DNA of 64,000 nucleotides from NCBI RefSeq assembly GCF_042853465.1, contig NZ_AP031497.1, positions 62,001 to 126,000 of the forward strand, in the 5' to 3' direction. Of the stretch, positions 53,407 through 62,425 are shown one piece after another. Numbering within the stretch: the stretch's first letter is position 1; every line of letters begins with the position of its first letter. The DNA comes from Simiduia litorea (GTDB taxonomy: Bacteria > Pseudomonadota > Gammaproteobacteria > Pseudomonadales > Cellvibrionaceae). The position numbers and the translations under genes were made by a program. The notes under the pieces were generated by a model. The model did not search any database and was not told the DNA's origin. It saw nothing but the letters and a program-made list of their open reading frames with translations.

Positions 53407-54534
53407 TTAGGCGTCTTTGCGAAAGGGGTAAAACAACTGACCAAAGAACGTGCGGGGCAGGCGCTTGGTGGTGCCGTATTCGGCCGGCCAATGCTCGGTG
53501 GGCATGTGATAGGTACCGAAGAGCCGATCAAACAGCGGCGTGTGGGCGCTGTAATTTGTGTCTATCGCTGGCTGCTCCGAGCTGTGGTGCCAGTGGTGGT
53601 ATTGTGGGGTGACCAACACATACTTTATCGGGCCGAAGGGAAGTCCTAGGTTGCAGTGAATGACGATGGCTTGCAGCGCGGCAAAGGTGACGTATAAATC
53701 CAGCGCGGCTTTGTCTGGCCCGAGCAAATATAAGGGAATCATGGCCAAGGAGCGCTCAATAAAGGTTTGCACCACATGGCTGCGCGACCCCGCCAGCCAG
53801 TCCATGGTTTCCACCGAGTGATGCACGGCGTGGAAGGGCCATAGCTTAGGCACTTCGTGAAATAGGCGGTGCTCCCAATACAAGACAAAATCGGCGCAGA
53901 TAATTAACAGCAAAAGCTGCCCGATGAGCGGCAGGCTTTGCACCGCTGTTTGCACCTCGGCATTGGCGGCAAAGTGAAAGTGGCTGACCACATAATTGCC
54001 CACTAAAATCACCGCCGAAATTAGCAGGTGGTTAAAGCAGAAATAGAAAAAGTCTAAACCCCACTCGTCGCGTAAAATGACTTGCTCTTTGTACTTGGGA
54101 AAGAGTTTTTCGAGGCTGGTGAAAATCAGTGTGGAACCCAAAAATGCCAGAATTAACCAGTCGATACCCAGCGACAGTGGCTTAGGTTCAACCGGCCCGA
54201 CGGGAATCATGTAGCCGCCGAGCGCGAAGCTGACGCCGGTCAAGGCGATACCGACGGCGCCCATGCGCTTGCGCTTGTTGATGAGAAACGTTACGGCGCC
54301 AAAAAACAGCGAAAAATACATGCCGTATTTCAACACGTGTTGTAGGGCTTCAGCATCGTAGGCGGCGCGAAGTTCGGTGGTGGTGAGGTAAGACGGAAAC
54401 AGGTAGGCCAATACGGCGGCAAGGCTAAGGGCGCCTAAAAAGATAGAGGCGTAACCACTGATGCGTCCATCGCCAATGGCAAAGGCTTTGTCTGGATTGG
54501 GGGTGACTTCGCGGGTTTTGTACTGATATTCCAT
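53407..54534 (-). CDS. Sterol desaturase/fatty-acid hydroxylase-family membrane protein
   Basis: 375 residues. About seven membrane helices carry the di-iron His clusters HRLFH (222-226), HAVHH (235-239) and HHWHH (313-317), with extra His at 253 and 293. The N-terminal 120 residues form two or more helices that are not part of the catalytic fold. The substrate is uncertain: hopanoid, sterol or fatty acid. The upstream membrane-anchored orphan is on the same strand. Confidence 0.85.
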   Translation of the reverse strand: MEYQYKTREVTPNPDKAFAIGDGRISGYASIFLGALSLAAVLAYLFPSYLTTTELRAAYDAEALQHVLKYGMYFSLFFGAVTFLINKRKRMGAVGIALTGVSFALGGYMIPVGPVEPKPLSLGIDWLILAFLGSTLIFTSLEKLFPKYKEQVILRDEWGLDFFYFCFNHLLISAVILVGNYVVSHFHFAANAEVQTAVQSLPLIGQLLLLIICADFVLYWEHRLFHEVPKLWPFHAVHHSVETMDWLAGSRSHVVQTFIERSLAMIPLYLLGPDKAALDLYVTFAALQAIVIHCNLGLPFGPIKYVLVTPQYHHWHHSSEQPAIDTNYSAHTPLFDRLFGTYHMPTEHWPAEYGTTKRLPRTFFGQLFYPFRKDA

Positions 54535-54598
54535 ATCAACGGATTCCTACTAATGGGCGCCTAGCGTGGCCGACAGTCAGGTGCGCTAAACAAAGCCG

Positions 54599-55195
54599 CT
54601 ATTTTAAACCCACAATTAATTTATCGTCGACGATTCGGTAGTAGGGCACATACATGTCCGGTACTTCGCGGTTCTGTGCCCGGCCAAACAGGTTAAACAC
54701 CAACTTGTCTTGCCAGAACTCATCCAGACTTTGCGAGCACTTAAACCCACCCTGCACGACTTTATCTTCGTTCATAAAGGCTTGGTTGATGTAGTGGAAG
54801 GACGCACAGGGCACGATGGCGTTGTACCATTTTTGGTAGCCAAACATTAAGTAGCCTTGGTTGCGATCGAACACAAACACTTTGTAGTTAAAGGTATCGC
54901 GGCCGGTGCGCTCCGGTGGGTCTACCACGTCTTTGCTTTTGTAAACAGAGGAGTCCACTTGATCGGCAAGCAGGCTGGCGTTGGGTTGCACCACTAACAC
55001 CTGTTGGCCGTGCCAGTCGGCGTAATAGGGTTTGTCCACGTGAATGTCGGCGAGTGGAATTTCTAATTCGTAGTGATCGCCATCGCTAAAAATAGCCACC
55101 GCGATAACCACGAGAGCGATAACCAGCGCGATGCTGAGTACAATGAGTGTCGGGCTTTTTTGAGGGGCTTGCGCGGTCAACGTGATAAATTCCAA
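54599..55195 (-). CDS. Membrane-anchored protein of unknown function
   Basis: 198 residues. One N-terminal helix (about 17-36) anchors a periplasmic domain of about 160 residues with two Cys (about 130, 153) and several Trp/Tyr. I do not recognise the family. It is 64 bases upstream of the desaturase gene on the same strand, so they may form one transcript. Confidence 0.6.
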   Translation of the reverse strand: MEFITLTAQAPQKSPTLIVLSIALVIALVVIAVAIFSDGDHYELEIPLADIHVDKPYYADWHGQQVLVVQPNASLLADQVDSSVYKSKDVVDPPERTGRDTFNYKVFVFDRNQGYLMFGYQKWYNAIVPCASFHYINQAFMNEDKVVQGGFKCSQSLDEFWQDKLVFNLFGRAQNREVPDMYVPYYRIVDDKLIVGLK

Positions 55196-55278
55196 GCGAA
55201 TGAAAGGTTAAGACGAACGAGGTTCGGATAATCCACCGTTAAGGGGTGTAATTACTAGCGAATTTTAACGCTTTGCGC

Positions 55279-55464
55279 TTAAGTCTCGTTCTCGTGTGCC
55301 AAGTAGAGTGAAAAGCCCTGAGCATGAACCTGCAGGCTGACATTGATCGGGCGACAGCAGACTTCACAATCTTCAATGTATTCTTGGTCGCCCTCGCTAG
55401 TGTCCACCAGTAAAGTGATAGGCTCTGCGCAATAGGGGCAATAGTGCTGCGACTCCTCCAGCAT
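55279..55464 (-). CDS. CPXCG-motif Cys-rich protein
   Basis: 61 residues from the ATG at 55464 with GGAGTGAGG upstream. CPYC (9-12) and CEVC (33-36) form a rubredoxin-like or zinc site; the ending is acidic. The family is common in Gammaproteobacteria and of unknown function. It is divergent from the LD-carboxypeptidase gene with 48 bases between the starts. Confidence 0.85.
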   Translation of the reverse strand: MLEESQHYCPYCAEPITLLVDTSEGDQEYIEDCEVCCRPINVSLQVHAQGFSLYLAHENET

Positions 55465-55512
55465 TGGCCTCACTCCTTTGTCTGTTAATGCGATCAAACC
55501 CGAGGATAACAC

Positions 55513-56553
55513 ATGAAAAGGCGCTCTCTTTTTAAGCTTGCCATGGCCGCCGGGGCTGCCGGTGCCAGCGGCTGGGCGGGTGCCAAAACGAAGCCCGTGC
55601 TGTTGAAACCTAAAGCGTTGCGCGCCGGCATGACTATTGGTTTGGTTGCACCCGCCAGCCCTGCGCCGGAACGAGATGAGGTGCATTTCGGTTTAGATAT
55701 CATTCGCTCGCTCGGCTTTAACGCCAAAGCGGGTCGGCATGTATTTGAGAAAAACCAGTACTTAGCGGGCTCAGATGCGCAGCGCGCGGCCGATCTCAAC
55801 AGTTTTTTTGCCGATCCTTCAGTGGATGCCATTTTCTGCCTGCGCGGGGGTTATGGTTCGGCGCGGCTGTTACCGCTACTGGATTATCAGCGCATCGCGC
55901 AGAAGCCGAAGGTATTACTTGGCTATTCCGATATCACTGCGCTGTTAAATGGCATTCAAGGCCAGACTGGGTTGGTGACTTATCATGGGCCAGTAGCCGC
56001 TCACGGTTTGACGGCCTACAGCGTTGCGGAGTTTCAGAAGGTGCTGCAACCGGCAACGTTGAGCGAACCCTTGGTTATTGGCGCGGCCCCTGAATTTGAG
56101 CCGCGCCCTGGTCGTTTAGATAAGGCTAATCGGCTCACGGTCATTCGCGGGGGCACAGCAACCGGGCGTTTGGTCGGTGGCAACCTCACGGTGCTGACCA
56201 GTTTATTGGGTACGCCCTTCGAGCCGGACGTGAAGGGCTGCCTGTTATTTTTAGAGGATATCGGCGAGGAGCCCTATCGGATTGACCGCATGCTGACCCA
56301 GTGGTGGTTGGCCGGTAAGCTGCAACAGCTTAGCGGTATCGTGTTCGGCAAATTCACCGAGGCCAAGTCCAATGACAATAGCTTTAGCGTCGAGGAGGTG
56401 TTGCGCTCGCGCTGTGAAGCTTTGGCAATTCCCGTGTTGCGTGGCACCATGATTGGCCACGTGCCAGACCAAACCACCGTGCCCTTGGGGGTAATGGCCG
56501 AGTTAAATGCCGATGCCGGGCGTTTAACCCTGTTGGAATCGGCAGTAAGTTAG
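55513..56553 (+). CDS. LD-carboxypeptidase (S66 family), Tat-exported
   Basis: 346 residues. Removes the terminal D-Ala from murein tetrapeptides. A twin-arginine signal starts the protein (KRRSLFKLAMAAG), unusual because E. coli LdcA is cytoplasmic. The nucleophile Ser lies in CLRGGYGSARLL (Ser116), with the Glu in FLEDIGEEPYRIDRM and the His in IGHVPDQTTVP. Export suggests a periplasmic murein role. Confidence 0.87.
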   Translation: MKRRSLFKLAMAAGAAGASGWAGAKTKPVLLKPKALRAGMTIGLVAPASPAPERDEVHFGLDIIRSLGFNAKAGRHVFEKNQYLAGSDAQRAADLNSFFADPSVDAIFCLRGGYGSARLLPLLDYQRIAQKPKVLLGYSDITALLNGIQGQTGLVTYHGPVAAHGLTAYSVAEFQKVLQPATLSEPLVIGAAPEFEPRPGRLDKANRLTVIRGGTATGRLVGGNLTVLTSLLGTPFEPDVKGCLLFLEDIGEEPYRIDRMLTQWWLAGKLQQLSGIVFGKFTEAKSNDNSFSVEEVLRSRCEALAIPVLRGTMIGHVPDQTTVPLGVMAELNADAGRLTLLESAVS

Positions 56554-56641
56554 TGCCAACTTAACAGCGGGCAATCGGGCCATGGGTTGGTCATATCGTC
56601 AGCGTTAAAGCCACAATAATAAATGGATTGCAGGAAATTTT

Positions 56642-58051
56642 ATGATCGACCCAAGCTGGCTTTCGCTTTTGCCGCCCTTTCTCGCGATTGGTTTGGCCCT
56701 CGCAACACGGCAGGTGTACTTGGCCTTGTTCGCGGGTATTTGGCTAGGTTATTTCCTACTCGATGACGTTAACCTGTTGGCGTCTTTGGCTCAGGCTATT
56801 GAGGCATCCATTGCGGTGTTGGCCAGCCCCGGCGATGCCCGAGTGGTAGTGTTTACCTTGGTTGTGGGGGCTTTCATTCTCACCCTTGAGCGCAGTGGCG
56901 CGGTGACCGGTTTAGTGGCGTGGCTCGAGCGGGCGCGGTGGGTGAACAATGGCAAGCGGGCGCAATGGTTGAGCTGGTGTATTGGTGTGCTCATTTTTAT
57001 CGAATCCAACATCACCGTTTTGGTGGCCGGCACGGTGGCGCGGCCTCTGTTCGATCGCTATAAAATTGCCCGGGAAAAGCTCGCCTACATTATCGATTCA
57101 ACCTCCGCACCCATTTGTATTTTGATCCCGCTAAACGCCTGGGGCGCGTTTAATTTAGGTTTATTAGATGGCTTGGGGGTGGACGATCCGCTGCAGGTGC
57201 TGTTAGCCAGTATTCCGCTGAATCTATATGCCATTAGCGCCGTCGCGCTGGCCGCGTTTACCATCGCTCGCAGCTACAATCCCGGGCCAATGGCCGAGGC
57301 GCAAGCGCGCGCCGATCGCGGTGAGCTGGTGGGCTTGGATGTGGTTGTGGATACAGCTGTCGCACCCGATAAAGCCGCCGCGCTTGCTCAGCCGCGGGCG
57401 GCGAACATGCTGGTGCCGGTATTGACCTTGGTGTTGGCGATGCCCATAGGCTTATGGATTACCGGCGATGGCGATCTACTCGCCGGTTCCGGTTCTACCG
57501 CCGTACTCTGGGCGAGTTTACTGGCGCTAGTGGTGATTTCGGTGATGGCCTTAGCGCAGCGTCAAACCAATTTAGAAAAGCTCTCCCACACCTGGCTGGA
57601 AGGCGCGGGCCGCATGCTGCCTATTGCTGTCGTGTTAGTGCTGGCGCTGGCCTTGGGCACAGTGGCCAAGGCCCTAGGCACGGGCGTGTATGTCGCGGGA
57701 CTGATGGGCGATACCATTCCCGTGGCGTTACTACCGGCGGTGATTTTCTTAATCGCTGGGGTAATCGCCTTTTCGGTGGGGTCTAGCTGGGGCACCTTCT
57801 CAATTATGATGCCTATTGCCATACCCATTGCCGTTGCGCTGGGCGCGGAGCCGGCGCTGTTCGTCGCGGCGGTGCTCTCTGGTGGCATTTTTGGCGATCA
57901 CGCCTCACCCATTTCCGATACCACCATTGTTTCCAGTCTTGCTGCGGGCACGGAACATATCGATCACGTGAAAACCCAACTACCCTATGCGGGGCAGGCG
58001 GCGCTAATCAGTACTGTGGGTTTTGTCCTCCTAGGCGTCCTGATGCTGTGA
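56642..58051 (+). CDS. NhaC-family Na+/H+ antiporter-like transporter
   Basis: 469 residues with about 11 helices. The NhaC-like segments include DSTSAPICILIPLNAWGAF and GDHASPISDTTIVSSLAAGT (near the C-terminus), the hallmark of the family. It ends 30 bases before the decarboxylase gene. Other members of the superfamily carry malate/lactate or amino acids, so the substrate is not certain. Pairing with a decarboxylase suggests exchange linked to pH control. Confidence 0.83.
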   Translation: MIDPSWLSLLPPFLAIGLALATRQVYLALFAGIWLGYFLLDDVNLLASLAQAIEASIAVLASPGDARVVVFTLVVGAFILTLERSGAVTGLVAWLERARWVNNGKRAQWLSWCIGVLIFIESNITVLVAGTVARPLFDRYKIAREKLAYIIDSTSAPICILIPLNAWGAFNLGLLDGLGVDDPLQVLLASIPLNLYAISAVALAAFTIARSYNPGPMAEAQARADRGELVGLDVVVDTAVAPDKAAALAQPRAANMLVPVLTLVLAMPIGLWITGDGDLLAGSGSTAVLWASLLALVVISVMALAQRQTNLEKLSHTWLEGAGRMLPIAVVLVLALALGTVAKALGTGVYVAGLMGDTIPVALLPAVIFLIAGVIAFSVGSSWGTFSIMMPIAIPIAVALGAEPALFVAAVLSGGIFGDHASPISDTTIVSSLAAGTEHIDHVKTQLPYAGQAALISTVGFVLLGVLML

Positions 58052-58081
58052 TTTTACGGTTGTAACCAAGAGGAAAGAATT

Positions 58082-60013
58082 ATGGCGATTTGCCGCGTAG
58101 TACTGGTAACGGAAGAAACGAGCTTTGGTAACCGTTGGGTGAGTGAGCTCAAACAAGTGGCCGAGGCCGATACCAGTTCGCCTATTCGCCTGCGCTTTTC
58201 TCACTGTAAAGCAGAGCAGTTGAAGGAGCAGCTCTACAAAGGTGCTACTCAAATCATCGCCTTAGACGAAGGCAGTTTGGGCGAGGCGCACCTCGATGAG
58301 TGTTACGACCTAGTGCGTGCCACCCGGGCCGAAATAGATTGCATCCTTATTACTACCAGCAAAATGCCCGATGAAGACGCCGACTTCGAAGGTGTTATCT
58401 CGCGTGCCGAATCCAATTACGGCGTGGTGTATCGCACCTTGCGGCGCGAATTATTCGAGCGCACGGCAACGCCCTTTGCCGATGCGTTAAAAGAGTATGT
58501 GTACGCGGCCAAAGATTCTTGGCACACGCCCGGCCACTCCAGCGGCGATAGCCTTAGCTCGAGCCCGTGGGTGGTGGACTTCTATCGCTTCATGGGCGAG
58601 CACATGTTCAACACCGATTTGTCGGTGAGCGTGAAAAACCTCGACTCCCTCATGGAGCCCGTCAGCGTTATACGCCAAGCGCAAAATTTAGCGGCGAAAA
58701 CCTTTGGTGCGCGCCATACCTATTACGTTACCAATGGCACATCCACCTCAAACAAAGTGGTGCTGCAATATTTGATGCGCCATGGCGACAAAGTTATCGT
58801 CGACAGAAACTGCCACAAGTCTGTGCATCACGCCATGATCATGAGCGGTTCGGTGCCGGTGTATTTGGAATCTTCCGTTAATCAAACCTATGGTGTTTAT
58901 GGCCCTGTGTCGAAGGCGAAAATATTCGCCGCCATTGATGCCAATCCCGAGTCGCGCTTGCTCATCTTAACCTCCTGCACTTACGATGGCCTGCGCTACG
59001 ATTTAAAACCCATTATTGATTACGCACACGAGCACGATATTCAAGTACTGATTGATGAAGCCTGGTATGCCCATGGAAATTTCCACCCAGAACTAAGGCC
59101 AACGGCCCTGGAAAGTGGCGCCGATTTTGTGACCCATTCAACCCACAAAATGTTATCGGCTTTTTCCCAGGCAAGCATGATTCACATTGGCAACCAAGTG
59201 AAAGATTTTGACGCGCCGCGGTTTCGCGAAGATTTAAACATGCACACATCCACCAGCCCGCAATACGGCATGATTGCGAGTTTAGATGTGGCGCGCAAAC
59301 AAATGAGTATCGAAGGCTTTGAAGTGCTCGCGCGCACGTTAAATTTTGCCCAAGAAATTCGCGATTATGTTGAACAGCATACGCCGTTTAAATCCCTAGG
59401 CGCACAAGATCTGTGCGATAAAGAAGTGAAAGATGACAACATCAAACTCGACACCACCAAGGTGACCATTGATGTAGGTTGTGCCGGCTTATCGGCGCCG
59501 AAAGTACAATCTGAATTGTTCAACGACTTCGGTATTCAAGTTGAGAAAAACACCCATAACACCATTACGTTGTTAGTCACCATTGGCACCACAGAAAGCA
59601 AAGTGCTGCGCTTAAAGCAAGCGCTGCACAAATTATCGCAATCGGCACCGGGCAAACCAATACAATACAAACACCAATCCATTCCCGCCCTGAGTGCGAT
59701 CCGCGTACTGCCGCGCACTGCCTATTTCGGCGACGGTGAAAAATTATTACTCACCGCTGATGCCGGCAAGTCAGCCTTAGTGGGGCGCGTGGTGTGCGAC
59801 GAAATTGTACCCTATCCACCGGGCATTCCCTTGGTTGTACCCGGCCAAGAACTGAGTGCCGAAATTTTGGCCGCCATTGCAAACTACGTGTTCGAGCGCA
59901 AAGACTTGGAAATGCACGGCATTCAATCTCTAAACGGTCAGCCCCATATCCGCGTAATGAAAAAAGACGCAGAAGAAAAGGGCAAAGCGGAGCTGGCTCA
60001 GCTATTGGCTTGA
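58082..60013 (+). CDS. Orn/Lys/Arg-type PLP decarboxylase
   Basis: 643 residues. The wing domain (about 1-125, with response-regulator-like segments) precedes the PLP fold I domain. The catalytic Lys is in THSTHKMLSAFSQ (Lys356); DEAWYAHGNFHP supplies the PLP-binding Asp. It decarboxylates ornithine, lysine or arginine to a polyamine or diamine and consumes protons, which supports acid tolerance. AGAGGAAAG precedes the ATG. The gene is somewhat shorter than E. coli inducible members (about 710). Confidence 0.87.
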   Translation: MAICRVVLVTEETSFGNRWVSELKQVAEADTSSPIRLRFSHCKAEQLKEQLYKGATQIIALDEGSLGEAHLDECYDLVRATRAEIDCILITTSKMPDEDADFEGVISRAESNYGVVYRTLRRELFERTATPFADALKEYVYAAKDSWHTPGHSSGDSLSSSPWVVDFYRFMGEHMFNTDLSVSVKNLDSLMEPVSVIRQAQNLAAKTFGARHTYYVTNGTSTSNKVVLQYLMRHGDKVIVDRNCHKSVHHAMIMSGSVPVYLESSVNQTYGVYGPVSKAKIFAAIDANPESRLLILTSCTYDGLRYDLKPIIDYAHEHDIQVLIDEAWYAHGNFHPELRPTALESGADFVTHSTHKMLSAFSQASMIHIGNQVKDFDAPRFREDLNMHTSTSPQYGMIASLDVARKQMSIEGFEVLARTLNFAQEIRDYVEQHTPFKSLGAQDLCDKEVKDDNIKLDTTKVTIDVGCAGLSAPKVQSELFNDFGIQVEKNTHNTITLLVTIGTTESKVLRLKQALHKLSQSAPGKPIQYKHQSIPALSAIRVLPRTAYFGDGEKLLLTADAGKSALVGRVVCDEIVPYPPGIPLVVPGQELSAEILAAIANYVFERKDLEMHGIQSLNGQPHIRVMKKDAEEKGKAELAQLLA

Positions 60014-60046
60014 GTCGCACACCGGTAAATCGGTTTATCTTTGGTT

Positions 60047-60076
60047 AAAAACGCCTACATTGATGTAGGCGTTTTT
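60047..60076 (+). terminator. Perfect Rho-independent terminator after the decarboxylase gene
   Basis: AAAAACGCCTACAT-TG-ATGTAGGCGTTTTT is a 14-base perfect stem with a two-base loop, 33 bases after the decarboxylase stop. Symmetric, so it can serve either strand. Confidence 0.92.
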
Positions 60077-60345
60077 GTTTGTAAAATTGAATAAAGAGCT
60101 GAGGTCGATCCTTAAACTGTCGGCTAGCGAAATCCATGGGCTTTTGTACAGTGAATCGCCGCATATTCGAAAATTTGGCTCAAAAATAAACCGTGCCGGC
60201 GCGGTTTCCTCCTGCTATAAAAAATAAAGCTATACAAACCAATCAGTTACAAAATCCTAAAAAGGGATACTGAGACCACGTGTTCCGCCTTCTGTGCGCG
60301 CACGCTTTGTTTAAGTCATGCTATGATTCGCCAAAATTAAATAAG

Positions 60346-60374
60346 TAAATCAATAGTTTACAGACGTTGATTTA
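60346..60374. repeat. 8-bp inverted repeat upstream of the first cassette
   Basis: TAAATCAA and TTGATTTA flank a 13-base loop, 56 bases before the first cassette gene. It could be part of an attI-like site or the remains of one; not a terminator. Confidence 0.45.
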
Positions 60375-60430
60375 GGCGCCAGCAAGCAAAACGAGCCGGC
60401 ACAGAATTAAAATGTGATATTTTTTGAGAG

Positions 60431-60829
60431 ATGACGAGCGTGAGTCGAAGAGCTCTATTGGATCAGCAGGAATTTGATCTTCCTTATCTCTATAAGATGA
60501 TGCGGAATCTATTTCCCAAAAGAAATGATTGCGCACAAATGGAAGATCTACTAGAGGTGGATACTGAGCTAAAAAGGTTTTCAATCATCTCTAGGTTGCA
60601 GTTGCGGATTTTTCTCAAAAAGTATCGCCGTCGCCTCCTGGAAATAGACAAACAGCCTTTGGACCTCAGGCATCAGAATATCTACCGTGAGGATCTTGGT
60701 GAGAAAGAATACTTCGATAAAATAACGCGGCAATACTGGTTCTGCTACCCGGCGCTTATCCGCATTGCAATGGAAATAGAGTTTGGTGAAAAATACGAAA
60801 CTTATGCCAATGAACGTGATGAAATATAA
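60431..60829 (+). CDS. Cassette 1: hypothetical protein
   Basis: 132 residues, basic and mostly helical, without a signal or membrane helix. No family recognised. The stop TAA lies inside the first box of the following attC site. It has a weak GAGAG ribosome-binding site. Confidence 0.6.
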   Translation: MTSVSRRALLDQQEFDLPYLYKMMRNLFPKRNDCAQMEDLLEVDTELKRFSIISRLQLRIFLKKYRRRLLEIDKQPLDLRHQNIYREDLGEKEYFDKITRQYWFCYPALIRIAMEIEFGEKYETYANERDEI

Positions 60830-60895
60830 CAATCGCAGCCACACAGGCCTATCGGCCTCGACTCGCTACGCTCGCGTGTGCTGCGGGCGTTACGT
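60824..60895 (+). repeat. attC site 1
   Basis: Left box ATATAAC, right box GTTACGT; the inner arms CGCAGC and GCTGCG pair with an extra C in the left half, the asymmetric base expected in attC. The loop contains ACTCGCTACGCTCG, as in many chromosomal attC sites. Confidence 0.85.
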
Positions 60896-60901
60896 GATTG
60901 T

Positions 60902-61234
60902 ATGAAGAATTTGCTACTACTTTTGCTGGTCTTAGTCTTTTGGATATGTCGTTCTCACGCTGAGGAGATAGGCTTGGAGAGCGAAGCTAGCTTTTCAATC
61001 ATAGGAACGTTCACTGGAGTTTCAGAGAAATCCTACCTGAATGTCCACGGAGAGGAATGGTCTGTGGAAATTACAGTAGATAAAGTACTTGATGGCGAAT
61101 TCAATAATTCAGTTGTCTATGTCGGAGTGCCCAGCAAGGAAAAGTACGGATTCGAAGTAGGAAAGCAATACATTATTACCCTCGTTTATGGCTCGCATGG
61201 ACTTCGAATTCAAAATAAAAGGATGGCTGAATGA
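60902..61234 (+). CDS. Cassette 2: small exported protein
   Basis: 110 residues from the ATG at 60902, seven bases after the attC boundary. A Leu-rich signal peptide covers about 1-21; the mature domain is beta-rich. No named family is recognised. A longer frame from 60878 would begin inside attC, which is unlikely. Confidence 0.6.
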   Translation: MKNLLLLLLVLVFWICRSHAEEIGLESEASFSIIGTFTGVSEKSYLNVHGEEWSVEITVDKVLDGEFNNSVVYVGVPSKEKYGFEVGKQYIITLVYGSHGLRIQNKRMAE

Positions 61235-61235
61235 C

Positions 61236-61306
61236 ACGTAACACACGCAACCAAACCGGCCTATCGGCGTCGACTCGCTACGCTCGGGTTTGTTGGGGCG
61301 TTATGG
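61236..61306 (+). repeat. attC site 2
   Basis: Left box ACGTAAC and right box GTTATGG; the arms CAAC and GTTG pair with an unpaired base. The core holds the same GACTCGCTACGCTCG loop as attC 1. Confidence 0.83.
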
Positions 61307-61314
61307 CTGGCTAG

Positions 61315-61779
61315 ATGAATAAAATACTAATCTTTACGTCCCTGATGGCGTCACTGCTTTCGTTAAGCCTTTCGGGTTTTCTTCTATATGAAAGAAACAC
61401 AGCTGGTGGCTCAAATATCAAAGCTCTGAATGCCTATACTTTATCAAAATTGAATAAAGGCGATTTTCTATCTGTATCAGGATATATGGTAAAGGAAGGG
61501 GCCGTGTACGTAGTCTATGAGACTAAGGAGTCCGCGGCTCTCTCTAAGCCGCACGGCTATACCTTTTTAACGGTATTGCATCCTAATGAAAATATAAAAG
61601 AAGCTTGCGATGGTGTGTGGGTCAACTTATCAGGATATGCTGAATACAGCTTTTGGGGCGATTCGGTCGAATTAGTACATAGCTTATCGGATATTTCAAA
61701 TGGCTCATCTTGCATGGTTGATTCTAATCTTCGCACTAAATACTTAGAGGTGTTAAAACAAAAATGGGCGAGTCAATAG
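61315..61779 (+). CDS. Cassette 3: membrane-anchored or exported protein
   Basis: 154 residues with one N-terminal helix (about 4-25) and a beta-rich domain with two Cys (about 101, 135). No family recognised. Confidence 0.6.
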   Translation: MNKILIFTSLMASLLSLSLSGFLLYERNTAGGSNIKALNAYTLSKLNKGDFLSVSGYMVKEGAVYVVYETKESAALSKPHGYTFLTVLHPNENIKEACDGVWVNLSGYAEYSFWGDSVELVHSLSDISNGSSCMVDSNLRTKYLEVLKQKWASQ

Positions 61780-61783
61780 AGAG

Positions 61784-61840
61784 CCATAAAAAATTCAGCC
61801 AGGCGACTCGCTACGTTACCGGCTGTTGCGGACGCTAACG
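61784..61840 (+). repeat. Degenerate attC site 3
   Basis: Inner arms CAGCC and GGCTG and the loop GCGACTCGCTACG are kept, but the outer boxes have decayed: CCATAAA on the left, and GCTAACG in place of GTTRRRY on the right. It may no longer recombine, which would fuse cassettes 3 and 4 in practice. Confidence 0.6.
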
Positions 61841-61852
61841 CAAAGGAAACAA

Positions 61853-62356
61853 ATGAAAAATTATTTAATACTTCTACTTCTTATACTGCTAGCGGGCTGT
61901 GCTGGTATTCATTCTAAAAAGCTCCCTTACGGGAAGATAGAAAAATACGGGATAGTGGAGAAAATTAAAGATGGTGGAATATATCAAGCTCCTGACTCCT
62001 TAGCGGGATACGCTGAAGATGGTGTTGAAACAGAAATTAGAAAAATTACTGACATTATCCCATTGAAGCGAGACATAATTTTTGGAATGAACTGGTGTGC
62101 GTATGGGTTACCAAATGGAAACTTTGATCTAGTGTATAGAATTAGTCATCCCATTACTTCTAGGCCTGGCAAAAAACCTTCGAGGAGTTTTGAGGAGATA
62201 TTTTCTACTTCTAAAGAAAATGATGGCCCTTATTGTACGGGTGACTCATACAAATTGCACGAAGAGTGGGAGATGGTGTCAGGCGCTTGGAAATTAGAAG
62301 TGATTTATCAGGGGAAGGCGCTGGTCAGTAAAAAGTTTAAGGTTGTTGAGCGTTAA
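61853..62356 (+). CDS. Cassette 4: lipoprotein
   Basis: 167 residues from the ATG at 61853 with AAAGGAAAC upstream. The signal peptide ends in a lipobox (LAGC, Cys at about 17). The mature domain has two further Cys and a pattern of aromatic strands. No family recognised. The stop TAA lies inside the following attC box. Confidence 0.68.
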   Translation: MKNYLILLLLILLAGCAGIHSKKLPYGKIEKYGIVEKIKDGGIYQAPDSLAGYAEDGVETEIRKITDIIPLKRDIIFGMNWCAYGLPNGNFDLVYRISHPITSRPGKKPSRSFEEIFSTSKENDGPYCTGDSYKLHEEWEMVSGAWKLEVIYQGKALVSKKFKVVER

Positions 62357-62412
62357 CAAATAAATCAAATCGACTCGCGCAAGCGCTCGCTGCTTTATTT
62401 AAACGGTTAAGC
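62351..62412 (+). repeat. attC site 4
   Basis: Left box CGTTAAC, right box GTTAAGC; arms AAATAAA and TTTATTT pair exactly. The short loop includes CGACTCGCGCAAGCGCTCG. Confidence 0.82.
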
Positions 62413-62425
62413 ATCAGGAGTAGAT

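Larger units (their letters stand above)
60014..60430. other. 417-base gene-free region before the cassette array
   Basis: It holds a strong terminator (60047-60076), an inverted repeat (60346-60374) and no ORF of any credible length. If an attI site exists it would lie here: GTTACAA near 60246 and GTTGATT near 60366 resemble the recombination core GTTRRRY, but neither is convincing. No integrase coding sequence is present on either strand. Confidence 0.6.

Noticed and set aside
53285..53410. 41-codon plus-strand frame between DUF1445 and the desaturase gene
   Set aside because: It is short, unlike any protein I know, and has no good ribosome-binding site. It could be a gene remnant but cannot be supported.
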